Under the pieces are notes generated by a model. That model was not told where the DNA came from and did not search any database. It worked only from the letters and a program-made list of their open reading frames with translations. Below are positions 8,154-16,090 of a stretch of DNA of 64,000 bases, piece after piece (the stretch's first letter is position 1; every line of letters starts with the position of its first letter). A program made the translations under genes and the position numbers. The DNA comes from JBDTSW01 sp963799815 (GTDB taxonomy: Bacteria; Actinomycetota; Thermoleophilia; Solirubrobacterales; 70-9): NCBI GenBank assembly GCA_963799815.1, contig CAWCYG010000006.1:434001-498000 (forward strand), given 5' to 3'.

Positions 8154-9074
8154 CTAGAGCCCGCGCTCCAACGCGCCCTTCACGGACGCATCGAGCGCGT
8201 TCAGGCGATAGAGCGCCAGCGCCTCCACCGACCCGAACCCGCGCCCGGCGCCGCCACCGCGTCCCTTCGCGGGCCCCGCATCCGGCCCGTGGTGGGAGAG
8301 CACGCAGTGAAGGAGCGCCAGGCGCCGATCGTCCGGCAGCCCCCCGGAGGCCTCGCCGATGATCTGTGCCCCGATCGCGAGATGGCCGAGCAGGCGGCCC
8401 TCGTCGCTCGTGCCGAACTCGGCGCCGTAGGTGAACTCGCGCGCCTTGCCGATGTCGTGGAGGATCGCGGCCGCCATCAGCAGGTCGGAGTCGAGGCGCG
8501 GATGCAGCGTGCAGGTCTCGCCAACGAGGGTCGCGACGGCCACGGTGTGCTCGAGCAGGCCTCCAAGGTATGCATGGTGGGAGGCCCGCGTGCACGGTGC
8601 CCGGCGGAAACCCTCGGCGGCTGGGCCCTCGAACGCCACCGCTCGGACGACCGTGGCCAGGCCCGGATCGGCGATCTCGCGCGCAAGGTGCTCGAGGAAG
8701 CCCTCGAGCTCTTCAGCGGAGCGGTACGCGGCCGGCAGGAACTCCTCCGGGCGGTAGTCGCCGGACTCCAGCCGTCGCGCGTCGTCGATCTCGGCGACCA
8801 GCTCACCGCGATAACGCTCGACCTTGCCACGTACCGCGACTGCATCCCCGCGGTCGAACCGAAGCCCGATGCGGTCAGCGTCGCGAAAAGCCCTTGCGGC
8901 CAGCGTGCCGCTGCGATCTCGGAGCTCCAGCGCCAGATAAGCGGAGCCATTCTTTGCGGTGAGCCTGTCCTTCCGCGCGCAGGCGTAGCGGCCGGAGAAG
9001 CGCTGCCCCGGGCGCAGCTCGGCGATCGTTGCTTCATCGCCCTGGCGCAGTTCGGTTACCGCTGCGGCCTCCAC
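8154..9074 (-). CDS. YhaM-like 3'-5' exoribonuclease (OB fold + HD domain)
   Basis: A 306-residue protein with an N-terminal OB-fold nucleic-acid-binding domain (about 20-105; LTAKNGSAYLALELRDRSG) and an HD phosphohydrolase domain with HHAYLGGLLEHTVAV and AAAILHDIGKAREF (HD at 206-207). The later HCVLSHHG supplies further metal ligands. This architecture matches YhaM/CBF1-type exonucleases. The start is GTG at 9074, 52 bp from the divergent PAC2 gene. A second member of the family lies at 45410-46450; this copy has a longer OB region and a glycine-rich loop (KGRGGGAGRG) near its end. Confidence 0.85.
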   Translation of the reverse strand: MEAAAVTELRQGDEATIAELRPGQRFSGRYACARKDRLTAKNGSAYLALELRDRSGTLAARAFRDADRIGLRFDRGDAVAVRGKVERYRGELVAEIDDARRLESGDYRPEEFLPAAYRSAEELEGFLEHLAREIADPGLATVVRAVAFEGPAAEGFRRAPCTRASHHAYLGGLLEHTVAVATLVGETCTLHPRLDSDLLMAAAILHDIGKAREFTYGAEFGTSDEGRLLGHLAIGAQIIGEASGGLPDDRRLALLHCVLSHHGPDAGPAKGRGGGAGRGFGSVEALALYRLNALDASVKGALERGL

Positions 9075-9126
9075 ACGTCGATCATGAGCGACGGGCCGGA
9101 CGCACGAGCCGCGATAAGGTCACAGC

Positions 9127-10005
9127 GTGGACGCGTTGATATGGGAGGGAGAGCGGCCCGTGCTGCGCTCCCCCGTACTTGTCGCCGCCTTCTCCGGCTG
9201 GAACGACGCCGCTAGCGCCGCCACCACCGCCCTCGAAGCCGCCGCCGCCGACCTCGACTCCGAGGTCGTCGCGCGCATCGACCCCGAGGAGTTCTTCGAC
9301 TTTCAGGTAAACAGGCCCCAGATCCGCCTGACCGAGGGCCAGGCACGTCACGTCGACTGGCCCGAGAACTCGCTGGTTGTCGCCCGCGCGGAGGGGGCCG
9401 AGAGAGACCTGTTGTTGCTCTCGGGGACCGAGCCCAACCTGCGCTGGCGTTCGTTCGCCCAGTCCATCCTCGACGCCTCCCAGGAGCTCGGCGTGGAGAT
9501 GATGGTCACGCTCGGGGCACTGATCGCCGACGTCGCCCACAGCCGCCCGGTGCCGATCACCGGCCTCGCTTCCGATCCCGAGCTCGTCGAGCGGCTCGGG
9601 TTACACCGCTCGAACTACGAGGGGCCCACCGGCATCGTCGGGATCCTTCACAACCAATGCCGCGAACGCAACATCACGTCGGCCAGCCTCTGGGCCGCTG
9701 TCCCGCACTACGTTGCCGCCGTGCCCAACCCCAAGGCCGCGCTCGCCCTGCTGCGGCGCCTGGAGGGACTCACGGGCGTGGCCATCGAGGCCTCCGAGCT
9801 CGAGGACGCGATGAGTCGCTTCGACGACCAGGTCGATCGGGCAGTCGACGCCAACCCTGAGATCCGAGAGCTGGTCGCCCGCCTCGAGGCCGAGCAGGAG
9901 GAGGCCCTGGGAGGCGAGGGGGAGGACGTGCCGTCGGGAGACACGATCGCCGATGAGTTCCAGCGCTTCCTGCGCCAGCGAGGCACGGAGCCCGGTCCCA
10001 CGTAG
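9127..10005 (+). CDS. PAC2 family protein
   Basis: A 292-residue cytoplasmic protein of the PAC2 family, named after the eukaryotic proteasome assembly chaperone 2 and widespread in actinobacteria. Family hallmarks are the opening LVAAFSGWNDA, the central VTLGALIADVAHSRP and GIVGILHNQC. The C-terminal ~70 residues are acidic and helical (DDQVDRAVDANPEI). The molecular role of bacterial PAC2 proteins is not settled. No proteasome subunit gene is nearby, although a PafBC regulator is encoded at 42-44 kb. GTG at 9127 is the start. It converges on the helicase-nuclease gene with a 6-bp gap. Confidence 0.85.
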   Translation: MDALIWEGERPVLRSPVLVAAFSGWNDAASAATTALEAAAADLDSEVVARIDPEEFFDFQVNRPQIRLTEGQARHVDWPENSLVVARAEGAERDLLLLSGTEPNLRWRSFAQSILDASQELGVEMMVTLGALIADVAHSRPVPITGLASDPELVERLGLHRSNYEGPTGIVGILHNQCRERNITSASLWAAVPHYVAAVPNPKAALALLRRLEGLTGVAIEASELEDAMSRFDDQVDRAVDANPEIRELVARLEAEQEEALGGEGEDVPSGDTIADEFQRFLRQRGTEPGPT

Positions 10006-10011
10006 CGCCTG

Positions 10012-13000
10012 CTAGGCCTCCGACGCCGGGCAGATCAGCCGATAGTCGCACCAAGAGCAGATGTTCGGAGCCGGTCGCGGCTCGAAGTCCTGCCCCTCGA
10101 TGCCCCCTGCGACCTCGAGCACCGTCCGCTCAACCCGCTCCGCATCGTCGGGCTGGGCCCGCACCGGCACGCGCTCGTCCTCGAGGACGTACCAGTAGGA
10201 GCCGACGTCGGCCTCGATCTGCCACGCCTCGCGGGCGCCGAGGCGATAGAGGGCGAGCTGCACGTCACCGGCGGGAGCGACCGACGCCGCACGCTCACCC
10301 GTCTTGTAGTCGATCAGCTCGTACCCGCCGGCTGGCGTCCGATCCACGCGGTCTACCCTGCCGCGGAGCTGGTGAGGTCCGATCCTGAAGTTGAAGGAAC
10401 GCTCAAGCCACACGGGACTCGAATCCGACCGCAGGTGACGCTCGTGGTAGCGCGTCAGTGCGGAGACCGCGCGGTCGCGGTACTGAAGCTCGTCGTCGGA
10501 TGAGCCGAACCCCGAACGGCGCCAGCCGCCCTCGAACAACGTCAAGAGGCGGTTGAGGCTGCCGGCGGCCACGTCATCGGCAAGGCCCGCCTCGGCCGCC
10601 CGCATCTCTTCAGAGTGAAACCGGTCCAGGACGTTGTGGATGAGGATCCCGAAGCGCTGGTTGATCGTGGGCTCCTGCGGGATCGCGAAGACGCGGGCGA
10701 ACTTGTACTTGAGCGGGCAGATCCGGTAGAGGTCGATATCGGAGGCCGAGAGCGCCAGGCCGTCGTCCTTACGCGGAATGAACTGATCGAGTGAGGGCTC
10801 GCGTCGGGCCTCAGCCTTGCTGCGGCGGTCCTGAGTCTGGCGCTCCTCGCCGAGCACGTACTCGTCGAGCGCCGAGCCTTCGAGTGCCGCCCGCTGTTCG
10901 GGCGAGGCGATTCGCGCGAGGAGCTCGTTGACCGCATCGAGCGCCTCCGCCGCCGGCTCCTGTCCGGGTCGCTGCACGAGCGCCGCGAGCTTCACCAGCT
11001 CCAGGAACCGAGCAACGGCCCTGTTGACGTCGTCGACCGTGTCGAGACGCATCTCGGAGATCGCCGAGCCGGCCCGCCATGACGACTCGAGCACCTCGTC
11101 GCGGAGCATCCGGTAAGTGGAGTGCAATCCCTCCGCGGGCCCGAAGAGCTCCTCCGAATGCTCCTCCTCGACGCCTCCGAGCTGGTCGCGCACCGCCTCA
11201 TACATGGGCGACGCAGGCACCGGCACATCCCCCACCGCCTCCGGCCAGGAGAGGACCAGCGAGCTGCGCCCGCGAGTCATCGACACGTATGCGAGCCGCG
11301 AGCGGCGGCGAGCGACGAGGGCCTCACCAGGCTCCGGCAGGGGATCGCCGATCAGCTCGGCAGGGACCCATTCGTCCTCGAACGCTCTGCCGTCGATCGC
11401 ACCCCGGTGCAGGCCGAGTAGATAGACGTGATCGAACTCGAGCCCCTTGACCTGCTCGGGCTCAGCGACCACGACCGCCCCCGGGGAGGGCGGATCGCAG
11501 TCGTCGTCGCCAAGCGCGCCCGCGTCGGCCACGGACGTCAGGTGGCGGATGAAGTCGCGAGACGAGGCCCGCGGTTGGCGACGACTCCAGGCGGCGGCCA
11601 TCTCGGCGAGCCTGGAGAGGTTGACCAGTCGCTCAGCCGTCTCGGGACTGGCGGCGAACAGGCGGTGGCGGCGGAGCCCGATGCGCTCGATCAGCCTGCG
11701 CACGAACACATCGGCCCGCAGCTCTTCGAGACGCTTCGCCGCCGCCCCATAGAGCCGGAGAAACGCGTGAATTCGGTCGCGGGCCTCGGGCGGAAGCTGC
11801 GGGCTCTCGAGCGCGGCGCTGAGCGCTGAGACCATGTCGAGCTTGCGCCTGCGCGCGATCGTCGTCACGCGCGCTAGGTCGACCGAGCGCAGATCGACCG
11901 GGGGGCGGGTCAGGGCGCGCACCACTGCGGCCGAGTCGTTGGGATCGGCCAGCATGCGCAGCCAGGCGAGGGCGTCACGGACCTCGGGACGCTGGAAGAA
12001 GGCGGCGTCGCCGACGTACCTGAACGGGACGTTGCGCTCCTCGAGCGCGGCACCGACGAGGCGGCCCTCGCGCCAGCCGGCCGCAGCGATCACGCAAACG
12101 CTCTCCGGTCGCACGTCGCCCCCGGCGAGCAGCAGCTCGATCTCGCGCGCGGCCGCCTGGGCCTGCGCGCGCTCGCCATCGCAGCGCCAGAAGCGCACGT
12201 CATCAGAGGCGCTGCCGGGAACCTCGATCTCAACGGCGCCGCTCGCGATGTTCGTGGCTGCCGCGAGCCGAGGGGAGAAACGCAGAGGATCGGTGAGCTC
12301 GACCCGCTCGGCATCCGGATAGTGCTCGGCGAACCACGCGGCGTTCGCCTCCGCCGCTCCCCGAAAGCGCCGAATTCCCTGACGCTGGTCAAAGGCACAG
12401 ACGAGATTCCCTGTCGATGCCAGCGCCGCGAGCAGTTCACGGTGCGCCAACCCGACGTCCTCGAGCTCGTCCGCCATCACCGAAGGGAACCGTGTGCGCA
12501 GGGCGGCGCTGACGTCAGGGCGATCGCGCAGAAGGCGGGTCAGCCCGAGGATGAGGTCGCCCTCGTCGAGGCTTCCCGCCTCGTGGAGGATGCGGTCGTG
12601 ACGCGCGTAGAGCTCCGCGAATTCGAGCTCGCGGCGCGCTCGCTCGCGGCCCGGCGCCCCGCTCGCCGCATCAACCTGCGCCTCCGCCCATTCGCGCAGG
12701 CGCGGCGGGGTGATCGCCTCGGTCTTGAGCAGGTCCATCCGCCGCAGGAGCCGCGCGAGCAGGCCCGACGGATTGCCACGAATCTCGTGACGGCGGAGGG
12801 GAAGATCGTCGACTCGGTCGAGCAGGATCGCAAGGCGGTCTGCGAGGGCGACCGTGCCGAAGAAGGGATCCACACCCGCCTCGACCGCGTGCTCGCGCAG
12901 CAGGCGCTCGGCGAGCTCGCGGTAGGTGAGGATCCAGAGCTCCGAGTAGCCCCGCTCGAGTCGCGCCTCGCAACGGTTCCGCAGCGCGGCCGCCGCCGCC

Positions 13001-13191
13001 CGCGACCGCGTCATGACGAGAACTCGATCCGCGGCCATCCCGGCTTCCACCAACCTCACCAGTCGCATCGCGAGCGCCTCGCTTCGGCCGGTCCCCGCCG
13101 ACCCCAGCACCAGCATGGCTCCGTCGCCGTGGGCCGCGACCCGCCGCTGCCCGGCGGTGGGCTCGACTGCCTCGGGACGCTCTGCCTCCAT
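10012..13191 (-). CDS. UvrD/RecB-like helicase-nuclease (AdnA/AdnB type)
   Basis: A 1059-residue fusion of a superfamily 1A helicase and a C-terminal PD-(D/E)XK nuclease, the layout of mycobacterial AdnA and AdnB, which resect DNA double-strand breaks. Helicase motifs: GSAGTGRS (residues 30-37; Arg replaces the Walker A Lys), ADELEDVG (motif II), QVKGLEFDHVYLLG (motif V), YVSMTRGR (motif VI). Nuclease: LRGRVDRVD and ELIDYKTGE carry the catalytic Asp and Lys. A four-cysteine cluster (YRIC, then CSWCDYRLIC) probably holds an Fe-S centre. Start ATG 13191 avoids overlap with the divergent phosphatase gene. The partner subunit is not in the window. Confidence 0.88.
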   Translation of the reverse strand: MEAERPEAVEPTAGQRRVAAHGDGAMLVLGSAGTGRSEALAMRLVRLVEAGMAADRVLVMTRSRAAAAALRNRCEARLERGYSELWILTYRELAERLLREHAVEAGVDPFFGTVALADRLAILLDRVDDLPLRRHEIRGNPSGLLARLLRRMDLLKTEAITPPRLREWAEAQVDAASGAPGRERARRELEFAELYARHDRILHEAGSLDEGDLILGLTRLLRDRPDVSAALRTRFPSVMADELEDVGLAHRELLAALASTGNLVCAFDQRQGIRRFRGAAEANAAWFAEHYPDAERVELTDPLRFSPRLAAATNIASGAVEIEVPGSASDDVRFWRCDGERAQAQAAAREIELLLAGGDVRPESVCVIAAAGWREGRLVGAALEERNVPFRYVGDAAFFQRPEVRDALAWLRMLADPNDSAAVVRALTRPPVDLRSVDLARVTTIARRRKLDMVSALSAALESPQLPPEARDRIHAFLRLYGAAAKRLEELRADVFVRRLIERIGLRRHRLFAASPETAERLVNLSRLAEMAAAWSRRQPRASSRDFIRHLTSVADAGALGDDDCDPPSPGAVVVAEPEQVKGLEFDHVYLLGLHRGAIDGRAFEDEWVPAELIGDPLPEPGEALVARRRSRLAYVSMTRGRSSLVLSWPEAVGDVPVPASPMYEAVRDQLGGVEEEHSEELFGPAEGLHSTYRMLRDEVLESSWRAGSAISEMRLDTVDDVNRAVARFLELVKLAALVQRPGQEPAAEALDAVNELLARIASPEQRAALEGSALDEYVLGEERQTQDRRSKAEARREPSLDQFIPRKDDGLALSASDIDLYRICPLKYKFARVFAIPQEPTINQRFGILIHNVLDRFHSEEMRAAEAGLADDVAAGSLNRLLTLFEGGWRRSGFGSSDDELQYRDRAVSALTRYHERHLRSDSSPVWLERSFNFRIGPHQLRGRVDRVDRTPAGGYELIDYKTGERAASVAPAGDVQLALYRLGAREAWQIEADVGSYWYVLEDERVPVRAQPDDAERVERTVLEVAGGIEGQDFEPRPAPNICSWCDYRLICPASEA

Positions 13192-13216
13192 CGCCACAAA
13201 GCTAGCCTCTGTCGGG

Positions 13217-14071
13217 ATGGCAGGCGTCAACACTCTCGAGGCAGACTGGCTTGGCGCCTGTCGCCGGATGGTCGCAGCCCACCGTGAGCTCTTCGCGGCC
13301 GAGCCGACGATCGCCGAGCGGACGGTCTACGCGGGCCGTGGGGAAGGTGGCGACCAGACCCTCGTCCTCGATCGTGCGGCCGAGGACGTCGTCTTCGCGG
13401 AGTTGGAACAGATCCACCACGACGGGCACGGGTTCACCGCGATCTCGGAGGAGCGTGGGCAGGTCGTCTTCGGTGACGGATCGGACCCGCATCGAGTCGT
13501 GATCGACCCGATCGACGGGTCGCTCAACGCACGGCGCACGATCCCCGCCCACTCCCTCAGCATCGCCGTCGCCAGCGGGCCGGCGATGGCAGACGTCGAG
13601 CTCGCCTACGTCTTCGATTTCGGCACCGGCGAGGAGTTCTTCGCGCGACTCGGAGGTGGCGCCACGTGTAACGAGGCGGCCCTGACCGCGGAGGGCCCGG
13701 GCTACGGACTCGAGGTCGTCGGCATCGAAGCTGCCAAGCCGGAGCGGATCATCCCGATCCTCGCCGAGCTGGAGGGGAAGGCGTACAGAATTCGGTGCCC
13801 GGGATCGATCGCGATCACGGGTTGTTGGGTCGCCGCGGCTCGCCTCGATGGGATGCTCACCGCCAGGGCCTGCCGATCCGTCGATGCCGCCGCGGCGCAG
13901 CTGATCGCCAGGGAGGCGGGTGCCGCGGTCGAGTTCCCGGGGCACGAGCTTGCCGAGGCGCCGCTCGACCTCAGCGCGCGGTTCCATTTCACCGCCGCCC
14001 TGGACGCCGAGATGCTGCGCGCCCTGCGGCCGGCCCAAGAGAGGGCCGAGCCGGCTCCGCAACGGGCATGA
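13217..14071 (+). CDS. Inositol-monophosphatase family protein
   Basis: A 284-residue member of the lithium-sensitive phosphatase superfamily (IMPase/FBPase/CysQ). Metal-binding elements are EE near residues 78-79 (AISEERG) and DPIDGSLN at 97-104. The C-terminal segment SVDAAAAQLIAREAGA matches the WDxAAG-type motif, with Trp and Gly replaced. ATG 13217 is chosen because it leaves a 25-bp divergent gap and gives a normal N-terminus. Its stop overlaps the next ATG (ATGA). The substrate could be inositol phosphate, fructose bisphosphate or adenosine bisphosphate; the sequence does not decide. Confidence 0.85.
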   Translation: MAGVNTLEADWLGACRRMVAAHRELFAAEPTIAERTVYAGRGEGGDQTLVLDRAAEDVVFAELEQIHHDGHGFTAISEERGQVVFGDGSDPHRVVIDPIDGSLNARRTIPAHSLSIAVASGPAMADVELAYVFDFGTGEEFFARLGGGATCNEAALTAEGPGYGLEVVGIEAAKPERIIPILAELEGKAYRIRCPGSIAITGCWVAAARLDGMLTARACRSVDAAAAQLIAREAGAAVEFPGHELAEAPLDLSARFHFTAALDAEMLRALRPAQERAEPAPQRA

Positions 14072-15141
14072 GCGAGCCGCTGGTGGATTGGGGGCTGGCG
14101 CGTCGCGTCGCCCGCGGCGCCTCCGGTGGCGCCGAGCCTGCGGGCGCTCGCATCGGAGCGCTCGAGAGCGACGCGCTTGAGGCCACCTGTAAGCAGGCCG
14201 AGCGGCTGGTAAGCGCGTATTCGGGGCTTCTGCCTCTGAAGCCGATCCCAGCCCCCGAGCCGATCGGCCGCGCTGAGTGGACCCGAGCCGTCCTGGCCAC
14301 GCTTGAGGGCCTGACCGGAGAGCTCGAGGGGCCTGGCGGCATCGAGATCTCGCTGCCCGGGCCGCTCGGCGGGATCGCGCGGCGCGTGATCGCAGCCGCC
14401 GGGGCAACCGAGATCGGGCTGGCCGTCGGCTACGTATCGCGTCGCGTCCTCGGGCAATACGACGTGACCCTGGTCGGCGCAGAGCGCACGCCGAGGCTGC
14501 TCTTCGTCGCCCCCAACCTCACGGGGAGCGCTCGGGAGCTGGGCGTAGAGCTTCCGGTCTTCGTGCGATGGGTGGCCCTACACGAGACCACCCACGCCCT
14601 GCAGTTCTCCGCCGCCCCCTGGCTGCGAGAGCACTTGGGCGAGCTCATTCGTGAGCTCCTCACCGGGATGGTCGCTGATGGCGGTTTGCGGGAGTTGGTC
14701 CGCCGCATCGGCTCCGACCCCAAAGGGGCGCTCCAGGCCTTTCGCGAGGGAGACCTCGCGAGCACGCTCGCCGGTTCCGAGCAGGCTCCAGTCCTCGAAC
14801 GGGTCCAGGCGACGATGACGGTGATCGAGGGCCACGCCGAGCACGTCATGGACGCTGCCGGCGGCGAGTTCGTGCCGGACGTGGGCGCACTGCGATCGCG
14901 GCTCGAGGCCCGAAGGCGCTCGCGGGGGCCGATCGAGACGATCCTGATGCGCGCCCTGGGCCTCGACCTCAAGCTGCGCCAGTACGAGCTCGGCAAGTCA
15001 TTCTGTGATGCGGTTGCCGAGCGGGATGGCACGGACGCGCTCAACCGCATCTGGGAGTCCTCGTGGTCGCTCCCCGAGCGGTCGGAGCTCGAGGATCCGC
15101 AGCGCTGGCTCGATCGCACCAGCGCGGCTGCGCCCGCCTGA
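14068..15141 (+). CDS. Zinc-dependent metalloprotease, zincin_2/DUF2342 (F420-associated)
   Basis: A 357-residue protein of the actinobacterial family often labelled coenzyme F420 biosynthesis-associated. The zinc site HETTHALQF (HExxH at residues 172-176) is followed about 90 residues later by IEGHAEHVMD, which supplies the third ligand. The regions SLPGPLGGIARRVI and GYVSRRVLGQYD are family landmarks. Its ATG overlaps the upstream phosphatase stop, so the two are coupled. The start at 14068 is preferred over a longer open frame beginning in the phosphatase gene. No protease substrate is known to me; the link to F420 is a family label, not evidence of function. Confidence 0.88.
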   Translation: MSEPLVDWGLARRVARGASGGAEPAGARIGALESDALEATCKQAERLVSAYSGLLPLKPIPAPEPIGRAEWTRAVLATLEGLTGELEGPGGIEISLPGPLGGIARRVIAAAGATEIGLAVGYVSRRVLGQYDVTLVGAERTPRLLFVAPNLTGSARELGVELPVFVRWVALHETTHALQFSAAPWLREHLGELIRELLTGMVADGGLRELVRRIGSDPKGALQAFREGDLASTLAGSEQAPVLERVQATMTVIEGHAEHVMDAAGGEFVPDVGALRSRLEARRRSRGPIETILMRALGLDLKLRQYELGKSFCDAVAERDGTDALNRIWESSWSLPERSELEDPQRWLDRTSAAAPA

Positions 15142-15224
15142 TTTCACACCCGTAACCCCTTCGCCGCGACCGTGCGGGTAACTACCCAGAGGTAGGAGTG
15201 TAAGAACACACGTTCGGGGTACTT

Positions 15225-15233
15225 TGCTACACT
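15225..15233 (+). promoter_or_regulatory. Extended -10 promoter of the basic repeat protein gene
   Basis: TGCTACACT fits the extended -10 pattern TGn followed by TACACT. No TTGACA-like -35 box stands 16-18 bases upstream. Transcription would begin near 15240, right at the following inverted repeat, and 53 bases before the GTG start. Confidence 0.45.
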
Positions 15234-15238
15234 GAACA

Positions 15239-15254
15239 TCCTTACGAATAAGGA
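15239..15254 (+). other. Short hairpin at the predicted mRNA 5' end
   Basis: TCCTTA-CGAA-TAAGGA is a perfect 6-bp inverted repeat with a 4-base loop, placed at the predicted transcription start of the 15293 gene. It could protect the mRNA 5' end or be a protein-binding site. It is too far from the start codon to block the ribosome site directly. Confidence 0.45.
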
Positions 15255-15292
15255 AGTTAGAAACGCTACAAGCCAGGAGAGTTGAGGAAGAA

Positions 15293-15877
15293 GTGGCAAC
15301 CACCAAGCAGAGCACCAAGTCGACCACCGAGCCGAAGACGGCCCGCGCCACGAAGGGTGCCGGCGCCGGCGGCAACACCACCAACCAGCGGCGCACCGCG
15401 ACGCAGCGCAGCGACGTCAGCCAGGTCCGCGAGGGCTTCACGAAGCTTCGCAACGGCGTCACGGACGCGGTTCGCGTTGATGGCGGCCAGAGCCGTCAGG
15501 TCCGCGAGGGCTTCACGAAGCTTCGCAACGGCACTGTTTCGCTCGCGCAGCACTCGGCTGAGCGCGCCGTCGATGTCCCCGTGGGCGCCGCCCTCGAGGT
15601 CACCGAGCGTGTCAACGGGATCGTCGAGCCGTGGACCAGCACCGAGACCCGCGGGCGGGAGCTCCAGAGCATCCGCACGCGCGTCGAGCGTGAGCTCAAC
15701 AGGTTCGAGCGCCGTGGCGGCAGCGCCCGCCGCAAGACGACGCAGCGCGCCCGCCAGACCCGCAACCGGGTCCAGCGTCAGGTCAAGCAGCGCCGTCGCT
15801 CGGTCGAGACGTCGGTTCGCCAGAACCGCCGCAAGGCTGAGACCACGCTGAAGCGGAACCGGACCAAGGCGGGGTAG
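15293..15877 (+). CDS. Basic, repeat-bearing protein of unknown function
   Basis: Not assigned to a family. The 194-residue product is rich in Thr, Arg, Lys and Gln. Residues 1-40 are low-complexity and basic (MATTKQSTKSTTEPKT). The 12-residue unit QVREGFTKLRNG occurs twice, near 44 and 69. The middle (85-125) looks helical (ALEVTERVNGIVEPW), and the last 60 residues are very Arg-rich (RRGGSARRKTTQRARQTRNR). The composition resembles histone-H1-like or nucleoid-binding tails. A GTG start follows GGAG and AGGAAG. The TAG at 15875 is followed in frame by 17 similar codons and a second TAG. It has its own promoter and probable terminator. Confidence 0.75.
   Translation: MATTKQSTKSTTEPKTARATKGAGAGGNTTNQRRTATQRSDVSQVREGFTKLRNGVTDAVRVDGGQSRQVREGFTKLRNGTVSLAQHSAERAVDVPVGAALEVTERVNGIVEPWTSTETRGRELQSIRTRVERELNRFERRGGSARRKTTQRARQTRNRVQRQVKQRRRSVETSVRQNRRKAETTLKRNRTKAG
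15422..15532 (+). repeat. 36-bp direct repeat inside the basic-protein gene
   Basis: The stretch 15422-15457 recurs unchanged at 15497-15532, 75 bases later and in frame. Each copy encodes QVREGFTKLRNG. Identity at every base, including third positions, points to a recent in-frame duplication or strong constraint. Confidence 0.85.
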
Positions 15878-16026
15878 AGCCTGAAGAAGGCTCGGACCAA
15901 CGTCGAGGAGCGCGTTTTGACCATGGTCTAGGGAGCGCTTAGCCCGGGCGGCCCAGGAGGGGTGGCCGGCCCGGAGAAGCTGTCCGCACACATATCTCGC
16001 GGGCCGAACAGCAACCTCTCCTCCCC

Positions 16027-16060
16027 GACCAGCGGGCCCGTTTCGGGCCCGCTGGTCTTT
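16027..16060 (+). terminator. Strong intrinsic terminator-like hairpin upstream of mrp
   Basis: GACCAGCGGGCCCG (16027-16040) pairs perfectly with CGGGCCCGCTGGTC (16044-16057) around TTT, followed by TTT. It lies downstream of the basic-protein gene and just before mrp, so it should end the former transcript. The short U run makes it a moderate terminator by textbook criteria, but the 14-bp stem is very stable. Confidence 0.75.
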
Positions 16061-16090
16061 GCGAAGGTGGGCCTCTCTAGAATTCGACTC

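Noticed and set aside
15422..15532. Two identical 36-bp units considered as a start of a CRISPR array
   Set aside because: Only two copies, in frame inside a coding sequence, with a 39-base interval that is also coding; no cas genes anywhere in the window.
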